From JBFHER01 sp041584055 (GTDB lineage Bacteria; Bacteroidota; Bacteroidia; Bacteroidales; UBA5342), in contig JBFHER010000009.1 of NCBI GenBank assembly GCA_041584055.1, positions 1 through 32,408 on the forward strand: a DNA stretch of 32,408 nt, given 5' to 3'. Within the stretch, counting starts at the first letter, position 1; each line of letters starts with the position of its first letter. Positions 25,006 through 32,408 of the stretch are shown here, piece after piece. A program made the translations under genes and the position numbers. The notes under the pieces are model-generated. The model made no database searches, was not told the origin of the DNA, and saw nothing but the letters and a program-made list of their open reading frames with translations.

Positions 25006-27102
25006 ATGAGAAATTCATTAATTATACTTTCAGCAATTTTACTTATGGCCTGTAACAACAAAGATGAAAACAACAACGTGGAAGAAAATGGATATAACAA
25101 TGCATCATTTCAGGTGCCAGCCGGGAAATTAACCCCAGAAACCCTATGGTCTTTCGGACGTATTGGTGAAGTGGCAAAAAGTCCTGATCACAATAAAATA
25201 GCCTATACAGTTACATGGTACAACATTGAGGAAAATAAGAGTTATGGGGATATTCATCTGATTGATCTTGAAACCAATAAGAAATCACAGCTCACCAATA
25301 GTGTCCATAAAGAATCGAACCTGGTTTGGAGACCTGATGGTAAAAAGATTGCTTACCTCTCTAACAAAAGTGGTCGCATGCAAATCTGGGAAATGAATCC
25401 TGATGGTTCAAAGCAGACGATATTGTCGGATATTGAGGGCGATATCAATGGTTTTAAATATGCGCCTGACATGTCACACATCCTGTTTATTAAAGATGTG
25501 AAGATTTACCCTAACGTAGAAGACAAGCATCCCGATCTGCCCAAAGCCAATGCAAAAATTGTAGATGATCTCATGTATAGACATTGGGATCACTGGGTGG
25601 ATGGCACCTTTTCTCATATCTTTATTGCCCGGTATCCATCCGAAGCAAAAGTGTTGATTCAGGAAGCAACAGATATCATGGAAGGAGAACCATGGGAATC
25701 CCCAATACGCCCCTTTGGAGGGATGGAACAAATAACCTGGAGTCCAGACAGCAAAACAATTGCTTACACAGCCAGGAAAAAAGAAGGGCTGGCATATGCC
25801 ACCTCCACCAATTCTGATATTTACCTCTACGATCTGAATTACAATGGAACCAAAAATATCTCGAAAGGCATGATGGGATACGATGTAAATCCGATTTATT
25901 CCCACAAAGGCGATAAACTCGCCTGGGAAAGTATGGAACGGGATGGTTATGAGGCAGATGTTAATAGATTGGTCATTTATGATTTTTCAAGTGAAGACAG
26001 TTTTATCTATGAAAATACCGATTTAAATGTGCATGGCCTGTGCTGGGATCAAAATGATCAAAATATCTTCTTTATCTCAGATTGGCATGCAAGAGAGCAC
26101 ATTTATCGCTTCAATTTGTTTTCAAAAGAATCCTATCAATTAACAGAAGGCGATTGCAATTACACTTCTGTCATGGATGCAGGCAAAATGCTCATTGCAA
26201 CACGCATGTCCATGTCACAACCTGTTGAGATCTTTGCCATTGACCCGGAAAATGGAGATGCGAAAGATATTTCTCAGCTTAACAAACCCATTTTAGATCA
26301 GCTGCAAATGGGGAAAGTTGAGGAACGCTGGGTAACAACTACAGATAACAAACAAATGCTGGTTTGGGTTATTTATCCGCCAAACTTTAATCCTGAAAAA
26401 AAATACCCTGCCCTTCTCTATTGTCAGGGTGGTCCACAAGGTACTGTAAGTCAGTTCTGGAGTTACCGCTGGAACATGCAGATGATGGCAGCCAATGATT
26501 ACATCGTTGTTGCACCCAACAGAAGAGGTCTTCCGGGTTTTGGAAAACAGTGGAATGAACAGATTTCCGGGGATTACGGCGGACAAAATATAAAAGATTA
26601 CCTGTCTGCCATTGACGCAGTTTCAAAGGAGCCTTATGTGGATGCTTCCAGATTGGGTGCCGTTGGTGCAAGTTATGGAGGTTTTTCAGTGTATTATCTG
26701 GCCGGACATCACAACAAGCGTTTTAAGGCATTCATCGCGCATGATGGCATGTTCAATTTTGAGTCAATGTACCTTGAAACGGAAGAATTGTGGTTCCCCA
26801 ATTTCGACATTGGCGGGCCGTTCTGGGAGAAATCCAATTACCGTGCTCAAAGGTCCTATGGATTCAGTCCACATCGTTTTGTGGATAACTGGGATACTCC
26901 CATAATGGTGATTCACGGCGGAAAAGATTACAGAGTGACTGAAAGTCAGGGATTTATGGCATTTAATGCAGCTAAATTAAAAGGTGTTCCTGCAAAACTC
27001 CTTTATTTCCCCGAAGAAAACCATTGGGTGCTACAGGCTCAGAATGGTATCCTGTGGCAACGTGAGTTCTTTGGCTGGCTGGATAAGTGGCTCAAAGATT
27101 AA
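25006..27102 (+). CDS. S9 family prolyl oligopeptidase, lipoprotein
   Basis: This 698-residue protein has a lipoprotein signal ending LMAC (Cys16). A WD40/TolB-like beta-propeller occupies about 45-430, with blades marked by WRPDGKKIAYLS and WSPDSKTIAYT. A C-terminal alpha/beta hydrolase domain occupies about 450-698. Its catalytic triad is complete: Ser556 in GASYGG, Asp641 in HGGKDYRV and His673 in EENHWV. It is of the acylaminoacyl-peptidase/DPP-like branch of S9 and should cleave short peptides outside the cytoplasm. Bacteroidota often hold several such enzymes for peptide feeding. It stands alone and diverges from mutS2. Confidence 0.93.
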   Translation: MRNSLIILSAILLMACNNKDENNNVEENGYNNASFQVPAGKLTPETLWSFGRIGEVAKSPDHNKIAYTVTWYNIEENKSYGDIHLIDLETNKKSQLTNSVHKESNLVWRPDGKKIAYLSNKSGRMQIWEMNPDGSKQTILSDIEGDINGFKYAPDMSHILFIKDVKIYPNVEDKHPDLPKANAKIVDDLMYRHWDHWVDGTFSHIFIARYPSEAKVLIQEATDIMEGEPWESPIRPFGGMEQITWSPDSKTIAYTARKKEGLAYATSTNSDIYLYDLNYNGTKNISKGMMGYDVNPIYSHKGDKLAWESMERDGYEADVNRLVIYDFSSEDSFIYENTDLNVHGLCWDQNDQNIFFISDWHAREHIYRFNLFSKESYQLTEGDCNYTSVMDAGKMLIATRMSMSQPVEIFAIDPENGDAKDISQLNKPILDQLQMGKVEERWVTTTDNKQMLVWVIYPPNFNPEKKYPALLYCQGGPQGTVSQFWSYRWNMQMMAANDYIVVAPNRRGLPGFGKQWNEQISGDYGGQNIKDYLSAIDAVSKEPYVDASRLGAVGASYGGFSVYYLAGHHNKRFKAFIAHDGMFNFESMYLETEELWFPNFDIGGPFWEKSNYRAQRSYGFSPHRFVDNWDTPIMVIHGGKDYRVTESQGFMAFNAAKLKGVPAKLLYFPEENHWVLQAQNGILWQREFFGWLDKWLKD

Positions 27103-27375
27103 CCCTGGATTCTGAAAGGAACAATTTTTATCGTACTTAAAACATCGAAATTCTGCCCAAATGTGACCTTATGTTCGCAAGATCAAGATTAATGGTCTTA
27201 TTTTAAGCTAAATATATTTCTTACTCTTTAAGGCGATTAAATGACTCTTTGAAAAATAAAAATAGTATATTTACTCTGAATTTCCATTGCATTTCTGATG
27301 GATGAGTGCTGTATTGTAATGCAGAGAACCTTGAAAAATATTTAACATCACCTATACTAAATGACAAGTAAGGCT

Positions 27376-27399
27376 TTGAATAAAGATTCATTTATTCAA
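27376..27399 (+). promoter_or_regulatory. Perfect 9-bp dyad in the promoter of the TPR kinase operon
   Basis: TTGAATAAA (27376-27384) and TTTATTCAA (27391-27399) flank the 6-bp spacer GATTCA. The dyad ends 3 bp before the -7 box and covers the -33 to -10 part of the promoter, a place where a dimeric regulator would control transcription. Confidence 0.5.
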
Positions 27400-27402
27400 G
27401 TT

Positions 27403-27410
27403 TAAATTTG
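27403..27410 (+). promoter_or_regulatory. -7 promoter box (TAAATTTG) of the TPR kinase operon
   Basis: A perfect TAnnTTTG match lies 19 nt before the ATG at 27429. The predicted leader is about 12 nt. Confidence 0.5.
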
Positions 27411-27428
27411 GTATTCGAATCTTGACAA

Positions 27429-29393
27429 ATGAAAAAAAAGTTACCCCGATTGATGAATACTACTTTACGCCTAATTACACTCTGTCTCGGACTTCTATGT
27501 GCACTTCTTCCCAACGTTGCTTCCAATTCTGTTGCTACGATCGATTCAACCCAAAAGGCTTTATTGGCTGTAATAGAACGGTCAGCTCACGACAGTCTTG
27601 CCCTTTTAACAGCACATTACAATTACGGCGAGTTTTTAGATGAGGAGGGTTTTACCGATGATGCGATACGTCATTTTGAGCTTGCAAACCGCATCGCTGT
27701 TAACACTGAAAATTATAGCAAACAGGCAGAAGTGGCAAATTATCTGGCCATTTTATACGGGATGAAAGGTGATTATTTCAAAAGTATTGAAACTTATAAG
27801 TCGGGACTTAAGAGTGCTGAAAAAATTGAGGATTACAATACCATGGCCATGATTAGTATGAACCTGGCCGGGACATTTACTTTTTCGGGCAATTATCGTG
27901 ATGCCATTGCCTATGCTTTGCAATCCCTCAGGTTAAAAGAAACCTATAATATTATGGAGCGCATTTGCTACCACTATATTACAATGGGAAATATTTTCCG
28001 CGAAAACAACAACATTGAAAAATGGAAAGAATACGTTGAAAAGGCCTATCGTATGAAAGGTGTTGAAGGTTGTGCATCCCATGGCGACATTGCTAAAATT
28101 TACAACTCGCTGGGAGGCATAGCACGCGAAGAAAGTGACACAGACAAAGCTCTTTTGTATTATGATACCTTGTTGGTATACAGTCAGAAGAACGAGTTCA
28201 ATCAGGGCATTAGTGTTGCGTTAAGCAACATGTCCCAAATTCACCTTGAAAGGGAAGAATATCAGGAAGCACTTGATTTGATTGAACAATCCGAGGCTTA
28301 TGTGGGCATTGATCCTTACGAAAGGATTTTCAACAATAACATGAAGGCCGATCTTTTTAAAAAAATGGGATCGCACAAAGAAGCCCTTGCCCTTGCGAAA
28401 GAAAATATCACAAACGAAGATATTGAATATCATACGACAGAGAAAATTAAAACCTTGTTGCTTCTTTACGAATTGAACTACCGGCTTAAAAATTACGAGG
28501 AAGCATTCATGTGGAACGATTCGCTAAGAAGCAACGAAAGTCGCTTGCAAAATCAGGATGTGAGAGAAGCCATTGAAGAGATGGAATTGAAATACGAGAC
28601 TGAAAAAAAAGTAGCCCGCATCGATTTGTTGGAAGCTGAAAATAAGATTCAAACTCAGCGAATGCAATTAGGATACGCCGTAATTGCAATGTTATCCATT
28701 GTAATTCTAATGATTGTTTTGCTTTATCGCACAAAACGAAAAGAGGCCAGATTCATCAAAATCGATCTGCAGCAGAAGATACTCCGAACCCAAATGAAAC
28801 CTCATTTTATATTCAATGTGCTGGGTTCCATACAATGCTATATGTTAAAAAATGAACCATCAAAAGCATCCGGCTACCTTTCGCAAATTGCTTCTCTGAT
28901 GCGCGCAACGCTCGAATTTTCAGACAGTGAGACCATCTCCCTGGCAAAAGAGCTTGAAATGCTTAAAGATTACGTTGAGCTCGAACAGATGAGAATGCCC
29001 GACAAATTCAGCTATACATTAGAAATGAAGCAGATTGAAGACCCTGATTTTGTGCTTATCCCCCCCATGCTTATACAACCCTTTGTTGAGAACGCCATCA
29101 AGCACGGCTTCAAAAATATAAATTACAAAGGCCAGTTAAGCATTTCCGTTACCGGAATTGAAAAGCATTGGGTGGAATTTATAATTGAAGATAATGGTGT
29201 GGGTTGTCAGGAGCCTTGCAAGCATGGCGAAATGAAACATTCTTCGAAAGCAATGAAAATATTCGAACAACGCAGAAAACTCATTCAACACCAGTATGGC
29301 AAAACATTTCTATTTAAATTTATAAACATGCGCGACAATGAGCCTGCAAGAACCGGGGTCCGGGTTGAAGTTCGCATTCCAATAATCAATTAA
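27429..29393 (+). CDS. TPR-containing LytS-type sensor histidine kinase
   Basis: This is a 654-residue protein. A signal sequence or first membrane segment spans about 10-32, and six or so TPR units occupy about 60-365 on the periplasmic side. A coiled coil at about 370-412, the membrane segment at about 415-433, and the LytS-type kinase follow. Kinase marks are QMKPHFIFNVLGSIQ (His459), PFVENAIKHGF (Asn555) and EDNGVG (Asp588). The TPR-TM-His_kinase layout is common in Bacteroidota; the TPR part probably senses a protein or peptide. The response regulator gene follows after 18 bp. The start at 27429 gives a good basic N-terminus. Confidence 0.92.
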   Translation: MKKKLPRLMNTTLRLITLCLGLLCALLPNVASNSVATIDSTQKALLAVIERSAHDSLALLTAHYNYGEFLDEEGFTDDAIRHFELANRIAVNTENYSKQAEVANYLAILYGMKGDYFKSIETYKSGLKSAEKIEDYNTMAMISMNLAGTFTFSGNYRDAIAYALQSLRLKETYNIMERICYHYITMGNIFRENNNIEKWKEYVEKAYRMKGVEGCASHGDIAKIYNSLGGIAREESDTDKALLYYDTLLVYSQKNEFNQGISVALSNMSQIHLEREEYQEALDLIEQSEAYVGIDPYERIFNNNMKADLFKKMGSHKEALALAKENITNEDIEYHTTEKIKTLLLLYELNYRLKNYEEAFMWNDSLRSNESRLQNQDVREAIEEMELKYETEKKVARIDLLEAENKIQTQRMQLGYAVIAMLSIVILMIVLLYRTKRKEARFIKIDLQQKILRTQMKPHFIFNVLGSIQCYMLKNEPSKASGYLSQIASLMRATLEFSDSETISLAKELEMLKDYVELEQMRMPDKFSYTLEMKQIEDPDFVLIPPMLIQPFVENAIKHGFKNINYKGQLSISVTGIEKHWVEFIIEDNGVGCQEPCKHGEMKHSSKAMKIFEQRRKLIQHQYGKTFLFKFINMRDNEPARTGVRVEVRIPIIN

Positions 29394-29411
29394 CAAGCAA
29401 ACAATTCAACT

Positions 29412-30161
29412 ATGATAAAAATTGCAATCATCGAGGATGAAAAACCAATTAGGGATACCTATAAATTGTTGCTTAACCAAAACTTCTCAAATTTGGAAAT
29501 TACGGGGGAAGCAGGAACAGTTGCCGGTGCTGTAAGCCTAATTAAAAATACATCACCCCAAATTGTATTTATGGACATTGAACTTGAAGACGGAAACAGT
29601 TTTCAGGTTTTACAAAATGTAAGGCCCTATAATTTTAAAGTCATTTTTCTTACAGCATATAATAATTTTGCCATTAAAGCCATAAAATTCAGTGCTTTCG
29701 ACTACATTATGAAACCCATCAATGAATTTGAATTCATCACTGCGGTTCGCAACGCCATCGATTCTATTACTGTTCAGCCAAACACAAACGAGCAATTTAA
29801 TAATCTACTGGATCATTACATGGGCGCACAGAAAAGTGGAAAAATTGTATTGCGAACAGCTGAATCGATGTTTGTGGTTAAAATAAGTAAGATATCGTTT
29901 TGTAAAAGTGATAATAGTTACACAACTTTTGTTTTAGACGATAAGAGCGAAATACTGGTATCCAAGGGCATGTATGAATATAGCAGCATTTTAGAGGAGT
30001 ATGGATTTGCCCGCCCCCACCACTCATTTATGGTAAACATCAATCAAATCCATAAAATCGACAAAAATGACGGTGGATTTGTCATCATGGAAAATGGTTC
30101 AGAAATCCCTATCTCTACACGGCGAAAGCAACAATTCCTTGAACTTCTGGAGTCCATTTAA
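29412..30161 (+). CDS. LytTR family response regulator
   Basis: This is a 249-residue protein. The receiver domain carries Asp9, phosphoacceptor Asp55 in FMDIELEDG, Thr81 in LTAYN and Lys101 in MKP. A LytTR DNA-binding domain at about 145-249 contains ISFCKSDNSYTTF and HHSFMVNINQI. It is the partner of the TPR kinase encoded just upstream. It is followed by two hairpins and then a stand-alone LytTR gene. Confidence 0.93.
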   Translation: MIKIAIIEDEKPIRDTYKLLLNQNFSNLEITGEAGTVAGAVSLIKNTSPQIVFMDIELEDGNSFQVLQNVRPYNFKVIFLTAYNNFAIKAIKFSAFDYIMKPINEFEFITAVRNAIDSITVQPNTNEQFNNLLDHYMGAQKSGKIVLRTAESMFVVKISKISFCKSDNSYTTFVLDDKSEILVSKGMYEYSSILEEYGFARPHHSFMVNINQIHKIDKNDGGFVIMENGSEIPISTRRKQQFLELLESI

Positions 30162-30173
30162 GCTTTAATCCTG

Positions 30174-30234
30174 GGACTTATTTGTTTTGCATGTAACGAT
30201 TTACACAAAACAGTCCATGCGAATTCAAATTCGC
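30174..30234 (+). promoter_or_regulatory. Two consecutive hairpins before the stand-alone LytTR gene
   Basis: Hairpin 1 (30174-30216): GGACT pairs with AGTCC, GTTTTG with CAAAAC, and TGTAA with TTACA around the loop CGAT, with bulges on the 5' side. Hairpin 2 (30219-30234): GCGAATT-CA-AATTCGC, perfect. No T run follows, so these are more likely an attenuator, an RNA processing site or protein-binding dyads than a simple terminator. Confidence 0.5.
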
Positions 30235-30280
30235 AGTTAGCACTTACAAAATACAATCCATTTAAAACATTGAATGTTGT

Positions 30281-30288
30281 TATTTTCG
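30281..30288 (+). promoter_or_regulatory. Possible -7 box (TATTTTCG) of the stand-alone LytTR gene
   Basis: TATTTTCG is 7 of 8 to TAnnTTTG and ends 18 nt before the ATG at 30307. It would allow expression apart from the upstream kinase-regulator pair. Confidence 0.35.
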
Positions 30289-30306
30289 TTCAATAGATTA
30301 TTTTTT

Positions 30307-30639
30307 ATGGAAAAGATAGTGCTTAAAAATACTGAAACACTTCAGTTCACCTATGTAAAAGATATTATTTACTGCAGGGGTGATGAAGAAAGAACTACCT
30401 TTTATTTTTCAAATGAACCGCCTTTAACCACTGAAAAAGGGCTCAATTACTTTATAAAAAAGTTGCCCGTCTCCGACTTTTTTTCACCTGATAATGGGAT
30501 ACTTGTCAACATTAAGCATGTGACTTCGCTACGAACGGTGTGGCCATGCCATATTGAATTAAATAATGGTGAAAGGATTCATCTTGCCTATTTAAAGCGA
30601 AAGCAAATAATTGAAAGAATTAAACGCTTACAAGGCTGA
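30307..30639 (+). CDS. Stand-alone LytTR domain protein
   Basis: This 110-residue protein consists of a LytTR DNA-binding domain alone: VKDIIYCRGDEERTTFYF, then FFSPDNGILVNIKHVTSL, and a basic end KRKQIIERIKR. No receiver domain is present, so it cannot be controlled by phosphorylation of the usual Asp. It may act as a constitutive regulator, a competitor for LytTR sites, or a partner of the regulator encoded 145 bp upstream. The start MEKIVLKN at 30307 is favoured; the frame is open from 30274, but that extension overlaps the -7 box. Confidence 0.82.
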   Translation: MEKIVLKNTETLQFTYVKDIIYCRGDEERTTFYFSNEPPLTTEKGLNYFIKKLPVSDFFSPDNGILVNIKHVTSLRTVWPCHIELNNGERIHLAYLKRKQIIERIKRLQG

Positions 30640-30724
30640 ACCATTCACTTTCAAATCCAATGAGATCAAAACTGTGCTAATTATTTAATTTGCAATGACT
30701 ATAAACCATCAAAATAAAACAATT

Positions 30725-31354
30725 ATGAACCGATTTAAAACAAATTACCTACTGGCAAGCATGCTAATTCTTACCTTCATGGTGACAAGTTGTACTGAAG
30801 ATGATGACAAATCAGATAAACAGTCGGAATCTTTCATTGATCAACGTGACAACAAAACTTACAAAACAATAGAGATTGGCAATCAAATTTGGATGGCTGA
30901 AAACTTAAATTTTGAAACAGCAAATGGGAGTAGCATTTATGATGATGATCCCGCAATGGCTGGTGTGTACGGAAGACTTTACAACTGGGAAACTGCACAA
31001 GTCGTTTGCCCAACCGGTTGGCATTTGCCATCTGATGCAGAATGGACAGCTCTGAGCGTTTCTTTGGGTGGAGAAAGTGTTGCCGGAGGAAAAATGAAAA
31101 AAGAAGGAACCACCTTCTGGGATGATCCCAATACAGGTGCAAGCAATGAAAGTGGTTTCACGGCCCTTGGTGCAGGCGATTCAACTGGTCCGAATGCTTA
31201 CAGTGGCCTGGGATTCTCTGCATCATTCTGGAGTTCAACTGAAAAAACCAGTTATTACGCCTATGTAAGAAATATCTTTAACTCAACCGCTTCTTTAGAT
31301 CGTAAAGATAGGCATAAGGATTTTTTATTAAGTGTTCGCTGTGTTAAGGATTAA
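30725..31354 (+). CDS. FISUMP-domain lipoprotein
   Basis: This 209-residue protein has a lipoprotein signal ending VTSC (Cys23) and an acidic linker TEDDDKSDK. One Fibrobacter succinogenes major paralogous (FISUMP) domain follows: DNKTYKTIEIGNQIWMAENL, VYGRLYNWETA, CPTGWHLPSDAEWTAL, SGFTALGAG, FWSSTE and a C-terminal SVRCVK. The fold resembles C-type lectin/formylglycine-generating-enzyme domains. It is exposed at the cell surface or periplasm and may bind carbohydrate or protein; no catalytic residue is known. The start MNRFKTNYLL at 30725 is preferred to the upstream ATG at 30695 because the signal peptide is then of normal form. Confidence 0.88.
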   Translation: MNRFKTNYLLASMLILTFMVTSCTEDDDKSDKQSESFIDQRDNKTYKTIEIGNQIWMAENLNFETANGSSIYDDDPAMAGVYGRLYNWETAQVVCPTGWHLPSDAEWTALSVSLGGESVAGGKMKKEGTTFWDDPNTGASNESGFTALGAGDSTGPNAYSGLGFSASFWSSTEKTSYYAYVRNIFNSTASLDRKDRHKDFLLSVRCVKD

Positions 31355-31477
31355 TATCATCCTCCTTCATTTTGTCAATAAAAACTATTTTTAACGAAAC
31401 ATAGCATCTCATTTTTTAAGTGCATTCTAATTCGTAAATTGTATTTTAAATAATTAACCGTTTAATAATTAAAAAAA

Positions 31478-32056
31478 ATGAAAAAACAGATCTTACTTGC
31501 ATTGTCAATCTTCTTTATCGGTTTCTCTGTCAATGGTCAGGATTCATTGTTTAATAAGGGCGACAAAGTACTTAATCTCGGAATCGGATTAGGTTCTACC
31601 TTGTACTCAGGGAGCTACTATTCAACCAAGATTCCTCCCTTGTCTGCCTCTCTTGAATATGGATTGATCGACAATTTATTTGAAGTAGAAAAGCTAAACC
31701 TTGGCGTTGGCGGTTATGTTGGCTTTTCGTCATCCCAGTATAAGTACTCATGGTATAATACTAATTATGGATGGAATTACACGTACATTATCATTGGGGC
31801 AAGAGGGAGTCTGCATTACCAGGTTATAGATGGTCTTGACACCTATGCCGGTTTAATGGTAGGACCTAAAATTGTTGTTTCGTCTGAATTTGGCGATTGG
31901 GGTGAAGTCGAAACCCATTCCACCGCGGCTAACAGCGGTCTTTTTTCTGCTTTTTATTTTGGTGCAAGGTACTACATTAATGACAAACTCGCTGTAATGG
32001 GTGAATTAGGATACGGGATCTCCTATCTCAACCTGGGCATTGCATTTAAAATATAA
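31478..32056 (+). CDS. Small outer-membrane beta-barrel protein
   Basis: This 192-residue protein has a signal peptide (about 1-20, cleavage before Gln-Asp). Alternating hydrophobic strands follow, such as VLNLGIGLGSTLYSG, KLNLGVGGYVGF, YTYIIIGARGSLHYQV and AFYFGARYYINDKLAVMGELG. It ends in LNLGIAFKI, whose aromatic residue near the C-terminus is typical of Bam-assembled barrels. I count about eight strands. The function is unknown. It is probably monocistronic, with a terminator about 100 bp after the stop. A role downstream of the nearby LytTR genes is possible but not shown. Confidence 0.82.
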   Translation: MKKQILLALSIFFIGFSVNGQDSLFNKGDKVLNLGIGLGSTLYSGSYYSTKIPPLSASLEYGLIDNLFEVEKLNLGVGGYVGFSSSQYKYSWYNTNYGWNYTYIIIGARGSLHYQVIDGLDTYAGLMVGPKIVVSSEFGDWGEVETHSTAANSGLFSAFYFGARYYINDKLAVMGELGYGISYLNLGIAFKI

Positions 32057-32160
32057 TCGGACTTGATGGCTCTAAATTAAATATTAATATTTTCAAAACG
32101 GATAGCACTTTTAAGATAAAAAGAAATCTTTTTTGTTCGCTTATCAAAACCTGAAATTGG

Positions 32161-32200
32161 ACCTGTACTCAACATTAATCATGTGAGTGCAGGTTTTTTT
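32161..32200 (+). terminator. Rho-independent terminator of the beta-barrel gene
   Basis: ACCTGTACTCA (32161-32171) pairs with TGAGTGCAGGT (32184-32194), 11 bp with one wobble, followed by a T run. An upstream AAAACCTG could pair with the same 3' arm as an alternative. Confidence 0.88.
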
Positions 32201-32351
32201 ATAAATTAAAAACAATCGCCACAACAAAACAAGTAAGATTTATGTTATAATCTAAACCGAATGTTCCCCCCACTATTTTCATCCGGTTCAGTACTGCTTG
32301 TATTGATGCATGAACCATTAATTACTCATAGTAAATTTAATACCACTGGAT

Positions 32352-32408
32352 ATGAAAATAGTCTACTTTTCTGCGATTCTGTTGTTGCTATCTCAAATCA
32401 TGATTGCC
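32352..32408 (+). CDS. Start of an exported protein, cut by the window end
   Basis: An ATG at 32352 opens 19 codons reading MKIVYFSAILLLLSQIMIA, a classical signal peptide core, without a stop before the edge. It lies after the terminator of the previous gene. The family cannot be told from this much. Confidence 0.6.
   Translation, partial: MKIVYFSAILLLLSQIMIA

Larger units (their letters stand above)
27103..27428. other. Intergenic region before the TPR histidine kinase
   Basis: No gene is supported. The promoter-proximal 60 bp carry a perfect dyad and a -7 box listed separately. Upstream I see an A/T-rich stretch and a TGCATT...AATGCA pair near 27290-27325, but no convincing terminator for the peptidase gene. 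Confidence 0.5.

Overview
The window reads as a chromosomal segment of a low-GC member of the Bacteroidota. The evidence is: TAnnTTTG-type -7 promoter boxes in front of many genes; lipoproteins with short Bacteroidota-style signal peptides; a GldA/GldF/GldG-type ABC cassette; DUF6132, FISUMP and DUF1080 proteins; and two LytS/LytTR two-component systems. The genus cannot be fixed from the sequence alone. I see no rRNA or tRNA, no transposase, no phage gene and no CRISPR array.

Layout. Bases 1-3020 (minus) hold the N-terminal 1006 residues of a giant secreted parallel beta-helix protein. Its body is a 431-residue (1293-bp) tandem repeat, and the gene runs off the left edge. Then come hflC-hflK (minus, with a clear terminator), a DinF-like MATE exporter (minus) and a secreted alpha/beta hydrolase (minus). 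From 8098 to 12274 a plus-strand operon encodes an ABC ATPase, an ABC-2 permease, a GldG-like auxiliary protein and a DUF4340 protein. It ends at an unusually large stem terminator and faces a convergent ornithine carbamoyltransferase gene. A nitroreductase gene diverges from argF and is followed by an acetate/succinate transporter of the SatP family. A minus-strand response regulator/histidine kinase pair (14824-17615) converges on satP; the kinase carries an unusual FG-GAP-like sensor.

From about 18.1 kb the plus strand carries pgi (with terminator), a DUF1080 lipoprotein, an SDR resembling chlorophyll b reductase NOL/NYC1, and a DUF6132-thioredoxin pair. mutS2 is on the minus strand. An S9 prolyl-oligopeptidase lipoprotein follows on the plus strand. 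Next is a second signalling block: TPR histidine kinase, LytTR response regulator, then a stand-alone LytTR protein. After it come a FISUMP lipoprotein, a small outer-membrane beta-barrel protein with a good terminator, and the first 19 codons of another exported protein cut by the right edge.

Most genes are ordinary for the phylum. I do not see a complete, clearly new multi-gene system. The items most worth a second look are: the near-identical 1293-bp repeats; the FG-GAP-sensor LytS kinase; the NOL-like SDR with its stem-closed leader; a perfect 9-bp dyad in the promoter of the TPR kinase together with tandem hairpins ahead of the receiver-less LytTR gene; and strong Shine-Dalgarno sequences, which are uncommon in this phylum.
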